Below are positions 1 through 9,175 of a stretch of 64,000 bases of DNA, in pieces. Source of the DNA: Phellopilus nigrolimitatus (taxonomy: Eukaryota > Basidiomycota > Agaricomycetes > Hymenochaetales > Hymenochaetaceae); contig JAJOHG010000106.1 of NCBI GenBank assembly GCA_021029095.1, positions 30,889 through 94,888 of the forward strand. The letters run 5' to 3'. The notes below the pieces were generated by a model, which was not told where the DNA came from, made no database searches, and saw nothing but the letters and a program-made list of their open reading frames with translations. Position 1 is the stretch's first letter; each line of letters opens with the position of its first letter. The translations under genes were made by a program, and so were the position numbers.

Positions 1-803
1 CGGTCACGTATTTTATGGTTTCATGGGCATGTACGGTACGGTACTGATACGATACTGACCGTATACGGTGATACGTCGTATACGGGTTATGTAAACATAG
101 AAGAAGTTTTGTTTTAGAAATTTTACGAGAGTTCGTTACTTTTGCTTTTTTCCGACATCAAAATCACACTTATTTATCAAGAATAGGATTAGCAAATGGC
201 AGGCAGTGGGATAAAAAAAAAGGGGGGGGGGTTGCTGGCGGCACCAAAGTCCCAATTTTATTTTCCCAGTTTAGTTTGTATCTGCTCTAAGAAACATGTA
301 TAATGCAAAAAAAAAAAAAAAAAAAAAAATGGAGAAAATGGAAAATTGAGTCCTCGTCGTGTCGAACGACGAGCATGACTATCTCGGTAGCGTGTGGCGC
401 GGCAGCACACGTTGATGGCGACGAAAAGTCGCGTGGATCGCCAACACGGGCAGTGCCGACGATCCACGCTGTGGTGGCACGGCCGGCGGTGATGTCAAAT
501 AGTCGGTATTTCACAAACAGCATTTATTTGAAATATTTTCTGCAGTGTGGGAGACTATAATACCTAATTAGAGGTATGCACCTCACGATCACATGTTTCT
601 AGTTAGATAGAAAAAAAAAATGGGTGTAGGGTCACGTATCACGTATTACGAACGTATACAGACGTATTTTACGGTTTCAATACGTGTACGGTCACGTATT
701 TACGTGACCGTATTTTAGACCCTCGGAGAGCATTACGATACTGGTACGTGACCGTACCGTACCGTACCGTATTTCGTATATACGGGTACGTTGCGGAGCC
801 CTA
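1..803. mobile_element. TACGG-rich hAT-like non-autonomous element, right end (left end outside window)
   Basis: Both flanks of this stretch (1-90 and 640-800) are made of overlapping GTACGG/CCGTA words, as in the complete element at 44481-45335. The right end reads GCGGAGCCCTA at 793-803, the same as the right end of that complete copy. The middle is AT-rich with a poly-A run at 305-329. A diverged, inverted version of the arm of the element at 1075-5135 lies at about 335-545. No coding region is convincing. Only one terminus is in the window, so the target duplication cannot be tested; the next 8 bases are CTTGTCAG. Confidence 0.5.
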
Positions 804-1074
804 CTTGTCAGCATTCAAAATAACCCATGGCCAGATGAGGTCGATCTTCGAGGGAGTCGGATGGATTACCACCTGTGACCCTACACCCACCCTATCTAGT
901 TAGAGGCGTGTGACCCCCCTGTACAGCCCTCTAGTTAGCTATCATAACACCTTGGATGCTCATACTGGCATTAATACTTGCAATATCTGCTCGGGGACTT
1001 AACTCTGCTGACATTGCCTAAGGGGCCCGGCGGAGACCGGCTACTCGCCATCGCCGACGGCCGCGTCACCTTGC
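804..1074. other. Short spacer between two elements
   Basis: No gene seen. The stretch at 877-925 (GTGACCCTACACCC, then TATCTAGTTAG) matches the reverse complement of 603-640, so the spacer is itself repeat-derived and its relative lies inverted inside the preceding element. Confidence 0.4.
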
Positions 1075-1472
1075 GCGGATCGCCGGCGATGCCCGCGCCG
1101 GTGACCCACGCGGCTTCTCGTTGCCATCAACACTCGCCGCCGGCTCCCACCGCCGCGCGCGACACCGACACAGTCGTGCTCGTCGTGCCGCACGATGAGC
1201 ACGACTATCTCATTCAATTTTTCACCATTTCACTTCGTTTTTTTTTGCAGTGTACGTAGATCTTAGATTATATTTAATTTATGCTGAAAAAAACGGGCCG
1301 CTCAAATACGGGCTACATCGTGGCATCATCGCCCGCTCACTACGCGCCGTCGCCCGCTGTTGCACTCGTATCGGGATTAATTTTGTTTCCTACTGTTCAT
1401 TTATATATTGCAATTCACTATTATTACAAGAAAAAATAAATAATGATGTGAAACGAATGGGGGGAAGGCAAA
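1075..1472 (+). repeat. Left inverted arm
   Basis: Near-identical reverse complement of 4738-5135. The outer tip reads GCGGATCGCCGGCG. The segment 1166-1250 has a diverged relative inverted at about 340-440. Confidence 0.85.
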
Positions 1473-1626
1473 AGAAAGGGAAACGTAGTCCGTGTGCGGG
1501 ACGAGTAATACCGCACTCACTGCGACGTGTTGGCTGTACGTGCCCGCGCACGCAGAAGCCTGCGTAGCTAGCGGAGTCGCCGCTGTTTACGGCGCACAAG
1601 CCTCCGCTGCCGAAGCTGCCGCCACG

Positions 1627-1849
1627 CTAGCGTGGAGATTCGCTCGACCTCGCCTTGGCGACAGCGGCGACAGGACTCCTTTCCAACCGCTCGGCACGGT
1701 GGCCGTGCACGAGGATGAGCCCGGGGAGCGCGGATGCGGAGAACATGGAGTCGACGGAGAAGCGGCGCTGGTTCTGGTTGACCTTGACGTGCCAGCGGCG
1801 CCAGCCCTTGGTCGGCGCAAACAGGCACTCGCCGCGGTACAAGCCTCTA
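1627..1849 (-). pseudogene. Fragment of 60S ribosomal protein L4 (uL4) gene
   Basis: The minus-strand frame has the uL4 signature: RGxCLFAPTKGWRRWHVKVN, then NQNQRRF, then ALPGLILVHGHR. In family members this region lies after the GGR motif of the exposed loop and continues into an EIPLVV block, here degraded to ERSPVAA. Only about 70 of roughly 360 residues survive, without a start codon, and the upstream sequence is out of frame. The fragment sits inside an inverted-arm element, so it is read as a captured host exon. It would not make a working ribosomal protein. Confidence 0.8.
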
Positions 1850-2245
1850 ATTGCGCGGGATCCTCATCATCGTTGTCGTCGCCGGAGTCCGCGTCGTCGT
1901 CGCCACCCTCGCCGATAAACACGTCTCCGCCATCCTCATCACCCTCACCCTGTAACCTAACCTTCGCGCTGCCACCAGTTTCTGGCGCCACGTCGGCTGT
2001 CGGTTCTGTCAGCAGATTCGCAATGTCGCCGGACGGGACTGGCTCGAGCTCTGAGCGCTTTCCGGGCGCGTTGTCTGGGTCAACGGGGGCGACGCCCTGA
2101 TTCTGTTCCGGCACAGTAAGCTTGACGCGCTTGATCTCTTGTGCGCTCGACGATGGATAGTCTGCGTGCTTTGGAGTCGCAGGCGGCCTGGAACGTTGCT
2201 CTGGTACCAAGTACGCTAACTGCACGGCCTGCGTGGCGCCGTCGT
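1850..2245 (-). pseudogene. Acidic low-complexity exon remnant joined to the RPL4 fragment
   Basis: After a plausible acceptor (CACGCAG near 2246) the minus strand is open for about 125 codons. The product is rich in P, S and E, with a basic KRVKL-like patch and then a run of about 25 acidic residues (EGGDDDADSGDDNDDED). The frame then runs out of phase into the RPL4 fragment, so this is a junction between unrelated exons. The origin is not recognised. A first exon with a good GTAAGT donor lies upstream at 2659-2776 and may belong to the same gene. Confidence 0.35.
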
Positions 2246-2658
2246 GAGCACGAAGGACAAGGTGAAAAAAAAAGTGGGTACACACATTGAAACAAAGGGC
2301 GCCCTCCATATGCGAAACGAGAAAACAAAAAGCGGAGTGCGTCGGCGCGTGCATCCAGCGTCATTGGCGCGCAAGTAGAAGTTTCATCCGCGTGTCCTCA
2401 GTATGACGAGGCAGCACGGATGTCATCTACTGGATTTGAAGGAGATGATGGACGTGCGAAACGTGCCGCGCTTGCGCACGAGGCATGTCGGCCATGCGAG
2501 AATGAGACGGCGTGAAAGGGAGAGGAAGAGGCCGTGCGAGAGGGGGACCGTGCGTGCCGTGCCCGCACAAGTTGCTGCGGGTTCTGCCGCGGTCCTGCCT
2601 GCACAAAAGGGTCGAAAAAAATTGCTACAAGGATATAAAGAGTGTTTTTTGTACTTAC

Positions 2659-2776
2659 ATGAGGCTTTTGCTGTGTTGTTGAGGCCGTGGACGTCGTCGT
2701 TGTTGTTGATGAGCGACATCAAGACGACGTCTGCATTTGGATTTGCTTCCTTCGGCACTTTCCGCGCAGTGCTCAT
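2659..2776 (-). pseudogene. Possible 5' exon of unknown gene
   Basis: An ATG at 2776 opens 39 codons (starts MSTARKVPKE, contains NADVVLMSLINNNDD) ending at an ATGTAAGTAC donor. A 60-bp intron candidate (2599-2658) follows, and the next exon would run to a stop near 2423. I do not recognise the product. It lies inside the inverted-arm element and could be a captured gene start or chance. Confidence 0.25.
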
Positions 2777-2789
2777 GCACTAGCCTCCA

Positions 2790-3650
2790 GACCTACTTCG
2801 TTTGATTTATAGAGCATCAAGTACACCTCCGTTTCCCTTGGATTTTTTTGAGTGCTTAAATATATATTGTTCCTATATACTCAAATTTCCACAAGAGCCC
2901 GATCTCCCTGGATGTCTTCGGAGTAAGCATATAATTATGCATTTCCCATGTAAAACCTTATTTTTGCAGTTTCATTAATTATTTTTTACAGTTTGATCGA
3001 GTGGACGGATTCAGGTAGTTCTTTTTTAAGATAGAATAATACAGCTAATATAAAATTATATGAGTGTCCGATGAGTTGTGGAAGGTACGGAAATATGCTA
3101 TCTCGGAAACGACCCGTTGAGAGCATGAACGGCGTGCAAATTATGTTGCAAACTTGTCTTGTCTAGCTCAAACACACAATCTGGCACCCATTTCTTCTAA
3201 CTTTACGTTCTAACACCTGGGAAAGACTTATATATATGTAAGTATGTATTTCCTGAACACATATAATTTATAAAGCTGTGGATGAATTAAAATAAGACAA
3301 GAAAGGGCCGTTTTTGACCTGAATTCACTAAAATGACATGAAACATGGACATTTTGATTGTTGAGTGCCGAATACCCCATCCACCATCCTGTAATTTTAA
3401 TTAAATATCTGGTATACATATATCTACTACTATGTAAACTCTGAGCTTTCCAGTGTGAATGGTCCGATTTCTAAAAATCCAAGACATTAGCTGTAATGGT
3501 GTTGAAAGCATCTCACCGGTGTAGTTCCTTTATAGCTCCATATTTACTTGCTCCCGGAGGCCATAAAATTATCAATCAGTGTATTTTAATGTAAAGTAAA
3601 TTATAATTATTTTTTGTATTTTTATGTGGCACCAAATGAGCAGAAATAAA
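2790..3650. other. AT-rich non-coding core of the element
   Basis: No gene. The block resembles 29040-29560 in base order: a GATTTATAG start, a CATGAACGG word, then CAAACTTGTCT and a TCTAACA(C/G)CTGG-type stretch. A looser similarity to 17340-18290 exists. It may be a conserved subterminal or internal segment of a transposon family. Confidence 0.4.
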
Positions 3651-3879
3651 TGTACCATTGTCCGTTTCTTCTAGCCACAATGTCGGCAGCAGCTCGGCAG
3701 AACAAAGTATTACTCAATTTGGACCGCGGATCAGTGCCGATGATGACGTGTCGTCTTTTTCTCGACGTCGTCTGCACGTCGTCTCCGTGTCCCTCTGCTG
3801 TGCAGCCGCGCTCTCTCCTGCGCGGCCATGCTCTCTGCTTCTTGCTTGGGCTCTCCTGCTTTGCTCTGCTCGCTCGTCT

Positions 3880-4080
3880 GGTTTCTCGTTCTCGGCCTCC
3901 GCAAGATGACAGTGATGACAGAACATATCGGTCATCACGTCCCAGCCGCCCTTCGTACACAGGACTGTGCTGCACGCGCGGAGCACCTCGCAGCACAGCA
4001 GCCAACAGACAAAGTCGATTGCGCAGGGCACCTTGTTATTCGTCGGGATCGCGACGCCGACAATCCGCGGTGGCACGAAC
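3880..4080 (-). pseudogene. Fragment of 40S ribosomal protein S0/SA (uS2) gene
   Basis: The minus-strand frame contains AIPTNNK, then a WLLxxEVLR block and GGWDVMTDMF, in the spacing seen in uS2 proteins (AIPxNNK, WxLAREVLRLRG, W.VMxDLFFYRDPEE). The FYRDPEE end is replaced by unrelated residues. Only about 55 residues are kept and there is no start codon. The flanking open stretches at 4090-4300 are not recognised. It sits in the same inverted-arm element as the RPL4 fragment, which suggests that element sampled more than one ribosomal gene. Confidence 0.75.
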
Positions 4081-4737
4081 GCGTCCTCAAAGGCCGGGAT
4101 GCAGCGCCGCTCGCGCGCACGCGCTTGCGGTCTTTAGGGTGAGGGTTAGCGGCACGGAGAGGGAGTGTGCACGGAAGAGGAGCGTGTTGGGCGCGTTGGA
4201 CGTGACGAGCTTGAGCGAGGAAGACGTGTGGTACGACCCCGTGATGGGCACGTTGGACGTCTTGAGCAGGAAGGGCTCTATTGGTGCGTGCACTGTCTCT
4301 TACATGTTGTCTGTTCCTTGGCTGATCTGCGCAGTGGCGCATCCGTGCCGTGCAGATTGTCTGCGCTTGCACGTTGACGTGCGCGCGCGTCCGTCACGAC
4401 AAGCAACCGCAGCTCCTTGAACGAGCGCGTGATGCGGTTCGTGGAAGTCGCACGGCGTCTTGCGGTCGCCTACGCGCCTCGGTGTGCTCGGTGTGCCGTG
4501 CGCTGCCCATACGGATGGCTCTCGCGATGCGTGCCGCGCCCATCACGGCGCAAATCGCACGCGCAAATCTCACTGGCCCTCTTTACGTCCCCAGGCGCCG
4601 CCGCCTCCTCTCCACGTCGCAGGTGCAAATACCATCACCTCAGCCTCCAGACTGTGTTGCCCCTTCCCAACGTCGAGCGCACGGGCGGCGCTGATTCGCG
4701 GAACGCTCGGCCTTTCTTTTAATTAAATTAAATTAAA

Positions 4738-5135
4738 TTTGCTTTCCCCCCATTCGTTTCACATCATTATTTATTTTTTCTTGTAATAATAGTGAATTGC
4801 AATATATAAATGAACAGTAGGAAACAAAATTAATCCCGATACGAGTGCAACAGCGGGCGACGGCGCGTAGTGAGCGGGCGATGATGCCACGATGTAGCCC
4901 GTATTTGAGCGGCCCGTTTTTTTCAGCATAAATTAAATATAATCTAAGATCTACGTACACTGCAAAAAAAAACGAAGTGAAATGGTGAAAAATTGAATGA
5001 GATAGTCGTGCTCATCGTGCGGCACGACGAGCACGACTGTGTCGGTGTCGCGCGCGGCGGTGGGAGCCGGCGGCGAGTGTTGATGGCAACGAGAAGCCGC
5101 GTGGGTCACCGGCGCGGGCATCGCCGGCGATCCGC
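4738..5135 (-). repeat. Right inverted arm
   Basis: Mirror of 1075-1472, with one mismatch noticed near the inner end. Near identity of the arms implies a young element or gene conversion. Confidence 0.85.
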
Positions 5136-5866
5136 TTTACGAGACCCTTTCGGGCAAGTAGCGCAGACGGTCGAAGACAGCCCACAGGGTTCGGGGAATC
5201 TACGGTGCCTTGATCAAGAAGAGAGAAAAGCCGACAGGGGGACTCAACACTGGGACGACGCGACGCTGACTCGCTCCCTCTCTATCGATGCTGTCGAGAC
5301 GGCGACCCAGTGAGGTCGTGGTCGCGGACCGTTCGGGATGTACGACGGTGTCGAGTAAGGTTCAGAACTGAAGACGGTGTCGAGAAACGGATCAAGTGTC
5401 GATCGCGAAGTCAAGAAGAGCGAACGGGAGGTCGAGAAGAGAGAAGATGAGAAGTGTGTGTCAATCCTATTCAGTGTCGTGATCGCGAAGGGGAAGACTC
5501 CTGTACAAAGATGCCTCTATCTCGACTAAATACCGAATCCCGTTTCTGTCTACGGTCCGTGCGTGATCCCAGTAAGGTAACTGAACAAAGAGTGCCCCGC
5601 GATGTCTCCGCGACTCGACTCATCATCCCTGTGTCATACGCGTCGATCCTCGGTCCTTCGTCCGCGTCCGCGATCGCGCTCGATCCTCTATCCGCGTCCG
5701 TACTCGTCCTCAATCCTCAATCCGTCTCTATGCTCAACCGCGGTCCTGTACCCGTTCCGCGACGATATCGGAAGGTAGCCAGTGGTACACTGGTACACCT
5801 CCCCCTGACTTTGAAATAGTGACCATCCTTGGTCACTGCCGTGCGGGCGAGACGAGGGTGCGTGAT
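5136..5866. other. Intergenic stretch, no gene seen
   Basis: Rich in TCGAGAA/TGTCGA words between 5280 and 5470, then CGCGTCC/CGATCCT words between 5640 and 5720. Frames are short. It may be a terminal or LTR-like part of a neighbouring element, but no matching partner was found in the window. Confidence 0.3.
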
Positions 5867-6574
5867 TTACTCGAGGTCGATGGTAATGTGGTCGCTGTTG
5901 GCAGGCGCGGGGTCGCGGGGAGGGGTAGGAGCGGGTGTGGCTTCCACGTCGGTGTCATCCTCGTCGAGGGGGTCGTCGTAATCGTCCTCGTCGTGATTGT
6001 CGTCGAGTATGGAGACCCCGAGGATAGAGGGACCCGGGATGCGAAGGCCGGCATATTCCTCGAGCACGCGGAGGCGGCGGAAAATTTCTGAGGTCGCGAC
6101 GTTGGTAAACTCGGCGTCGAGAACGGCGCGTGGGTTATCTTCGATTCCGAGACGACGGTAAAGGGCTTCGACAACGTCGTCAACGCGGTCGAAACCGATT
6201 GCGGCGAGAGCGCAGTTGTGGCCGACCTCTTCGAGGAAGAGGCGACGGAGCTCGTTCTGAGTATGGCGGAGGCGGTGGGGACTGACGCGGGGTATAATCT
6301 GTGGATAGCGGTGGAAGAGCGCGCTAATAAAGCTCCTCCATGGGTCACGGGGGTCGACGGCGATCGAGAGCCAGGTTGCGGAGAACGGGGGTCCTGCATA
6401 GTCGATCGCGAGCTGGATCATAGTGGTGTTGTCGACGCGGCTGAGGGTCGCGAACCATGCAGTCGAGATGAGAAACTCCGGAAGCGTAAGAGGCAAACCG
6501 AGTGGGGAAGGAGCGTCGATCGCGCCGAAGAGAGGAAGGCTGGGGGTGGGAATGGGGATGGGCTGAGGAAGCAT
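5867..6574 (-). CDS. Unknown 235-residue protein with acidic C-terminus
   Basis: Uninterrupted frame from an ATG at 6574 to the stop at 5867. The frame stays open to 7141 upstream, but that part is compositionally unlike protein. The product starts with a Pro/Leu-rich segment (MLPQPIPIPTP), continues with a Trp-rich helical middle (WFATLSRVDN, DPWRSFISALFHRYP, then RRLFLEEVGHN) and ends in an acidic tail (DEDDYDDPLDEDDTD). I do not recognise a family. A loose resemblance to the helical layout of Ty3 gag N-terminal regions (W..F...L..RYP) is a guess only. It is divergent from the gene at 7040 with about 465 bp between them. Confidence 0.45.
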   Translation of the reverse strand: MLPQPIPIPTPSLPLFGAIDAPSPLGLPLTLPEFLISTAWFATLSRVDNTTMIQLAIDYAGPPFSATWLSIAVDPRDPWRSFISALFHRYPQIIPRVSPHRLRHTQNELRRLFLEEVGHNCALAAIGFDRVDDVVEALYRRLGIEDNPRAVLDAEFTNVATSEIFRRLRVLEEYAGLRIPGPSILGVSILDDNHDEDDYDDPLDEDDTDVEATPAPTPPRDPAPANSDHITIDLE

Positions 6575-7039
6575 GATGGTCGCGGAGATGTCGAGAAGGT
6601 TGAGTGCCGTAAGGGAGGGCGAAGGGTTGGTTGCGGAGGAGATCGCGGGGTGTGCCGGGTCGCGTAGAGGTGCTATATAGTTGCTTGTGGAAGTCTCCGA
6701 GGTAGGATGATTGGCGAGGATCGGCAGGGATCGGCGTGATGAGCCAGTGATGGGTCCCGGGGATTGCCGCGAGTTTAGCACGCGCGTGGAGCGAGTGTAG
6801 ACAATGCGGCGGGGACTTAGAGATTGGCGGAGTGGATGATGTAAGCGTGGCTTAGTCAGTTGATGGACCGGTGGGCCGGGGCCTGGAGTGTGCCGAACGG
6901 GATCAAATGAGTGGAGTCGAAATGGAAAAGGTTCCGTCGGATAGGGTCGAGTTATGTAATAGAAGCGTCGCGTGTGGCGGCTTAAATTGCGCCCTTGGCG
7001 TTTGACGGCGACCAAGTTTTTCTTTCCTTGACCACCACC

Positions 7040-8820
7040 ATGGCGAACACACCCCCCGCAACACAGCCAGAAGCGAGCCGGGCGGCGCGGGACCTTCGCG
7101 CCCACCTTCGGCGTGCGAGCGCGCGACTTAAGGAGTCGCACGAAGCTCTCGACCCCGAGGAGGTGGAGGCGGGCGTTCGCGGCGCGCGCGAGGCGATGGT
7201 GAGTGTCGTGACGACTGTAGTGTTAGTGGTTTGCTAACCGTGTCTGTTTAAACTTTGTAGGAGCATGTTTTTACCGCGTTCGTGCGCGACAGGAACGGTG
7301 AGGCACCGTTCGCGCATGGTGAGCTCACCGACTTGGCCGCGGAGGCGAAGCCCATCCGCGACGCGCTGCGACTGGCGGAGGCGGCCTTTGACCGGGTGCC
7401 CGCGGAGTCCGTCGAGCCTGAGGTGCGCGTGAAGGAGGAGCCGAAGACGGCGGAGGAGGTAAGTGCGCGGCTGGCTGGGGTTGACGCGGCTAACGTGGGT
7501 TTTTAGATAATGTCGAAGGCTCGCTCGACAGCAAGGTCGAGCGCGACACCAGGTCCGGGATCGGCGGCGGGGTCTGGACGCAAGCGTGGCGCGTCGTCGT
7601 CGCCAGACCGTGACGCGCGAGGGGTCAAGCGCGTGGCGACCGACCGGGCGGACGACGGCCGCGACGCAGGTGCCTCCGCGACGGGCGAGGGGGAGAAGAC
7701 GGCGCCCCCCGCTACGGGCGGAGAGGAGAAGACGGCGGCCCCGGCGACGGGCGAGAACGTGAAGACGGCGGCCCCCGCGACGGGCGGGGACAAGAAGACG
7801 GCGGCCCCCGCGACGGGCGGGGACGAGGAGACGGCGGCCCCCGCGACGGGCGGGGTGTTGCCAGGGAAGGGCCTTCGACCGCGTCCGCGCACGCGGGTCG
7901 AGGTCGTCGTTCCACCAGTAAGTCGTGATGTTTTTCTATATATTCTTGCTGAATGTCTGAAGTTGGCGCAGGCTGAGGCCGAGAAGGCCCGTCGCGCGGG
8001 ACGGAGCGAGGCCGAGGTAGCGAGGGCGCGGGAGGCGGCCGAGGCGGACCTGGCGTCCCTCGCCGTTAAGGACGCCGTTGTTGCGCCCGAGGTCGACTAC
8101 GTGCCGAGCGACGGGGACGGTTCCGGAGAGGAGGAGGACGACGCGACCCTCGACGCCCGTCTGCGCGCACTGGACACGCGCGTTCCGTGCGACCGGTGCG
8201 TCGCGCTCAAGGTCGCGTGCGTGCGCGTCTTCGGCGCGGTCTGTGCGGTGTGCAAGCGCAAGGGCACCGGCTGCACCGTCGGGAACTACCGGACGTCGCC
8301 GCTGTCGGCGAAGCGGCTGGGACCGGATGTCACGGCACCGAAACCGAAGGCGAAGGCGGCGTCAACCCGGCGCGGTACGGGGGTAAAGGACGAGGAATGG
8401 GACGGGGCGGAGGGGCCGGCTGCGACGGGCAAGGGGAAGGGCCGCGTGACGCTGAAGGTGAAGGACGAGCCGGTGGGGAAGGGGGAGAAGCGCCAGCCGC
8501 GTCCGCGCGCAGCGTATGGGATGGCGTCGGAGCCACGAGAGCTCCCGCCGTCGATGAACGTGGGATCGCCGGTCGCGGGCCCTTCGCGGGTGACGCGTGC
8601 GAGCGCTGCGACGGAGCGCGCGGGGCCGGGCGAGCGCCACGTCCGCGATGCCATCCTCATCCCCGAGGAGGACATCGTGGGCGCGCTCTCGTCGCTGACA
8701 CGGCTGTCGTCGGCCGCGCGGGTCGCACAGTTGGGCCTGGCCGAGTTCGCGCAGGCGGCGGCGGACGCGAAGGTGGGGCTCGGGAGGATCATGAAGCCCG
8801 GACCGCCGGATGGTCTGTAG
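7040..8820 (+). CDS. Zn(II)2Cys6-like cysteine-cluster protein, spliced, 538 residues
   Basis: Four exons keep one frame: 7040-7198, 7261-7458, 7507-7917, 7972-8820. The donors are GTGAGT, GTAAGT and GTAAGT. The ATG at 7040 follows CCACCACC, a good fungal context; an in-frame ATG at 6995 is possible but weaker. The N-terminus is helical and charged. Five imperfect repeats of an EKTAAPATGG-type unit cover about 7680-7855. A cysteine cluster C-x2-C-x6-C-x7-C-x2-C-x6-C lies at residues about 329-357, which fits the fungal binuclear zinc cluster spacing but sits mid-protein instead of at the N-terminus. Basic KxKDE stretches follow. DNA binding is inferred from the cluster alone. No fungal-specific transcription factor domain is seen. 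It may be an accessory gene of a nearby element. Confidence 0.7.
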
Positions 8821-9175
8821 AGCGTGGTCGGGGCGGAAAAAAAAACTTTTTGGGTCACGGTTTTTGTTTCTTTGGTTTTCTTGGTAGAGCGTCTTGTATT
8901 AGATTTATAATACGCTTGCGTAATGTAGAATAATACGCTCTTTCTTGTCTTTGGTGAGCGGTGCGTATCGCGATGGGAGTGTGAGTGTCGAGGCTTTGAT
9001 CGCGATGTGTGCGTGTGAGGGTCGTGTCGATCTGCGACCCGGAAAACGTCTTCTCGGGCTGTGAGGAATATGCTAAGTCGGACTTGTTATGTGTCGATCG
9101 AGTAGCAGCATAAGCGACGTGTATTGCATGAGTTTTATGGATGGAGACAGTGGGACTACAGGGTTTGTTTTCTGT
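8821..9175. other. Spacer after the Ty3 pol end, possible 3' LTR region
   Basis: This lies just downstream (minus sense) of the Ty3 pol stop, where a 3' LTR would start. It contains TCGCGAT words. The 5' end of the element is missing from the window, so no LTR pair can be aligned and the assignment stays open. Confidence 0.25.

Larger units (their letters stand above)
1075..5135. mobile_element. Element with 398-bp inverted arms carrying ribosomal-protein gene fragments
   Basis: The arms are 1075-1472 and 4738-5135. Mirrored bases sum to 6210 throughout, so there are no indels, and I saw only one mismatch (at 1467). Between the arms lie minus-strand fragments of RPL4 (about 1627-1849) and RPS0 (about 3880-4080), an AT-rich core (2790-3650) and GC-rich degenerate sequence. 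I found no transposase and no target-site duplication next to the arms. A related element sits at about 16220-19965, with the same arm words (GCGGGCGAC, GCGGCCCG, CGAATKGGGGG) and actin fragments instead. The layout resembles Pack-type TIR elements; the superfamily is not established. Confidence 0.7.

Noticed and set aside
604..803. Short independent hAT element starting at TAGGGTCACG (637)
   Set aside because: The start does not match the known inverted end and no 8-bp duplication fits CTTGTCAG.
1250..1567. 105-codon frame repeated at 4733-4960 as a transposon gene
   Set aside because: It is the inverted arm read in the same direction twice; the outer parts differ and no motif is seen.
5867..7141. 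Full 424-codon version of the minus ORF
   Set aside because: The part upstream of 6574 is biased and overlaps the first exon of the plus gene; the ATG at 6574 starts the protein-like part.
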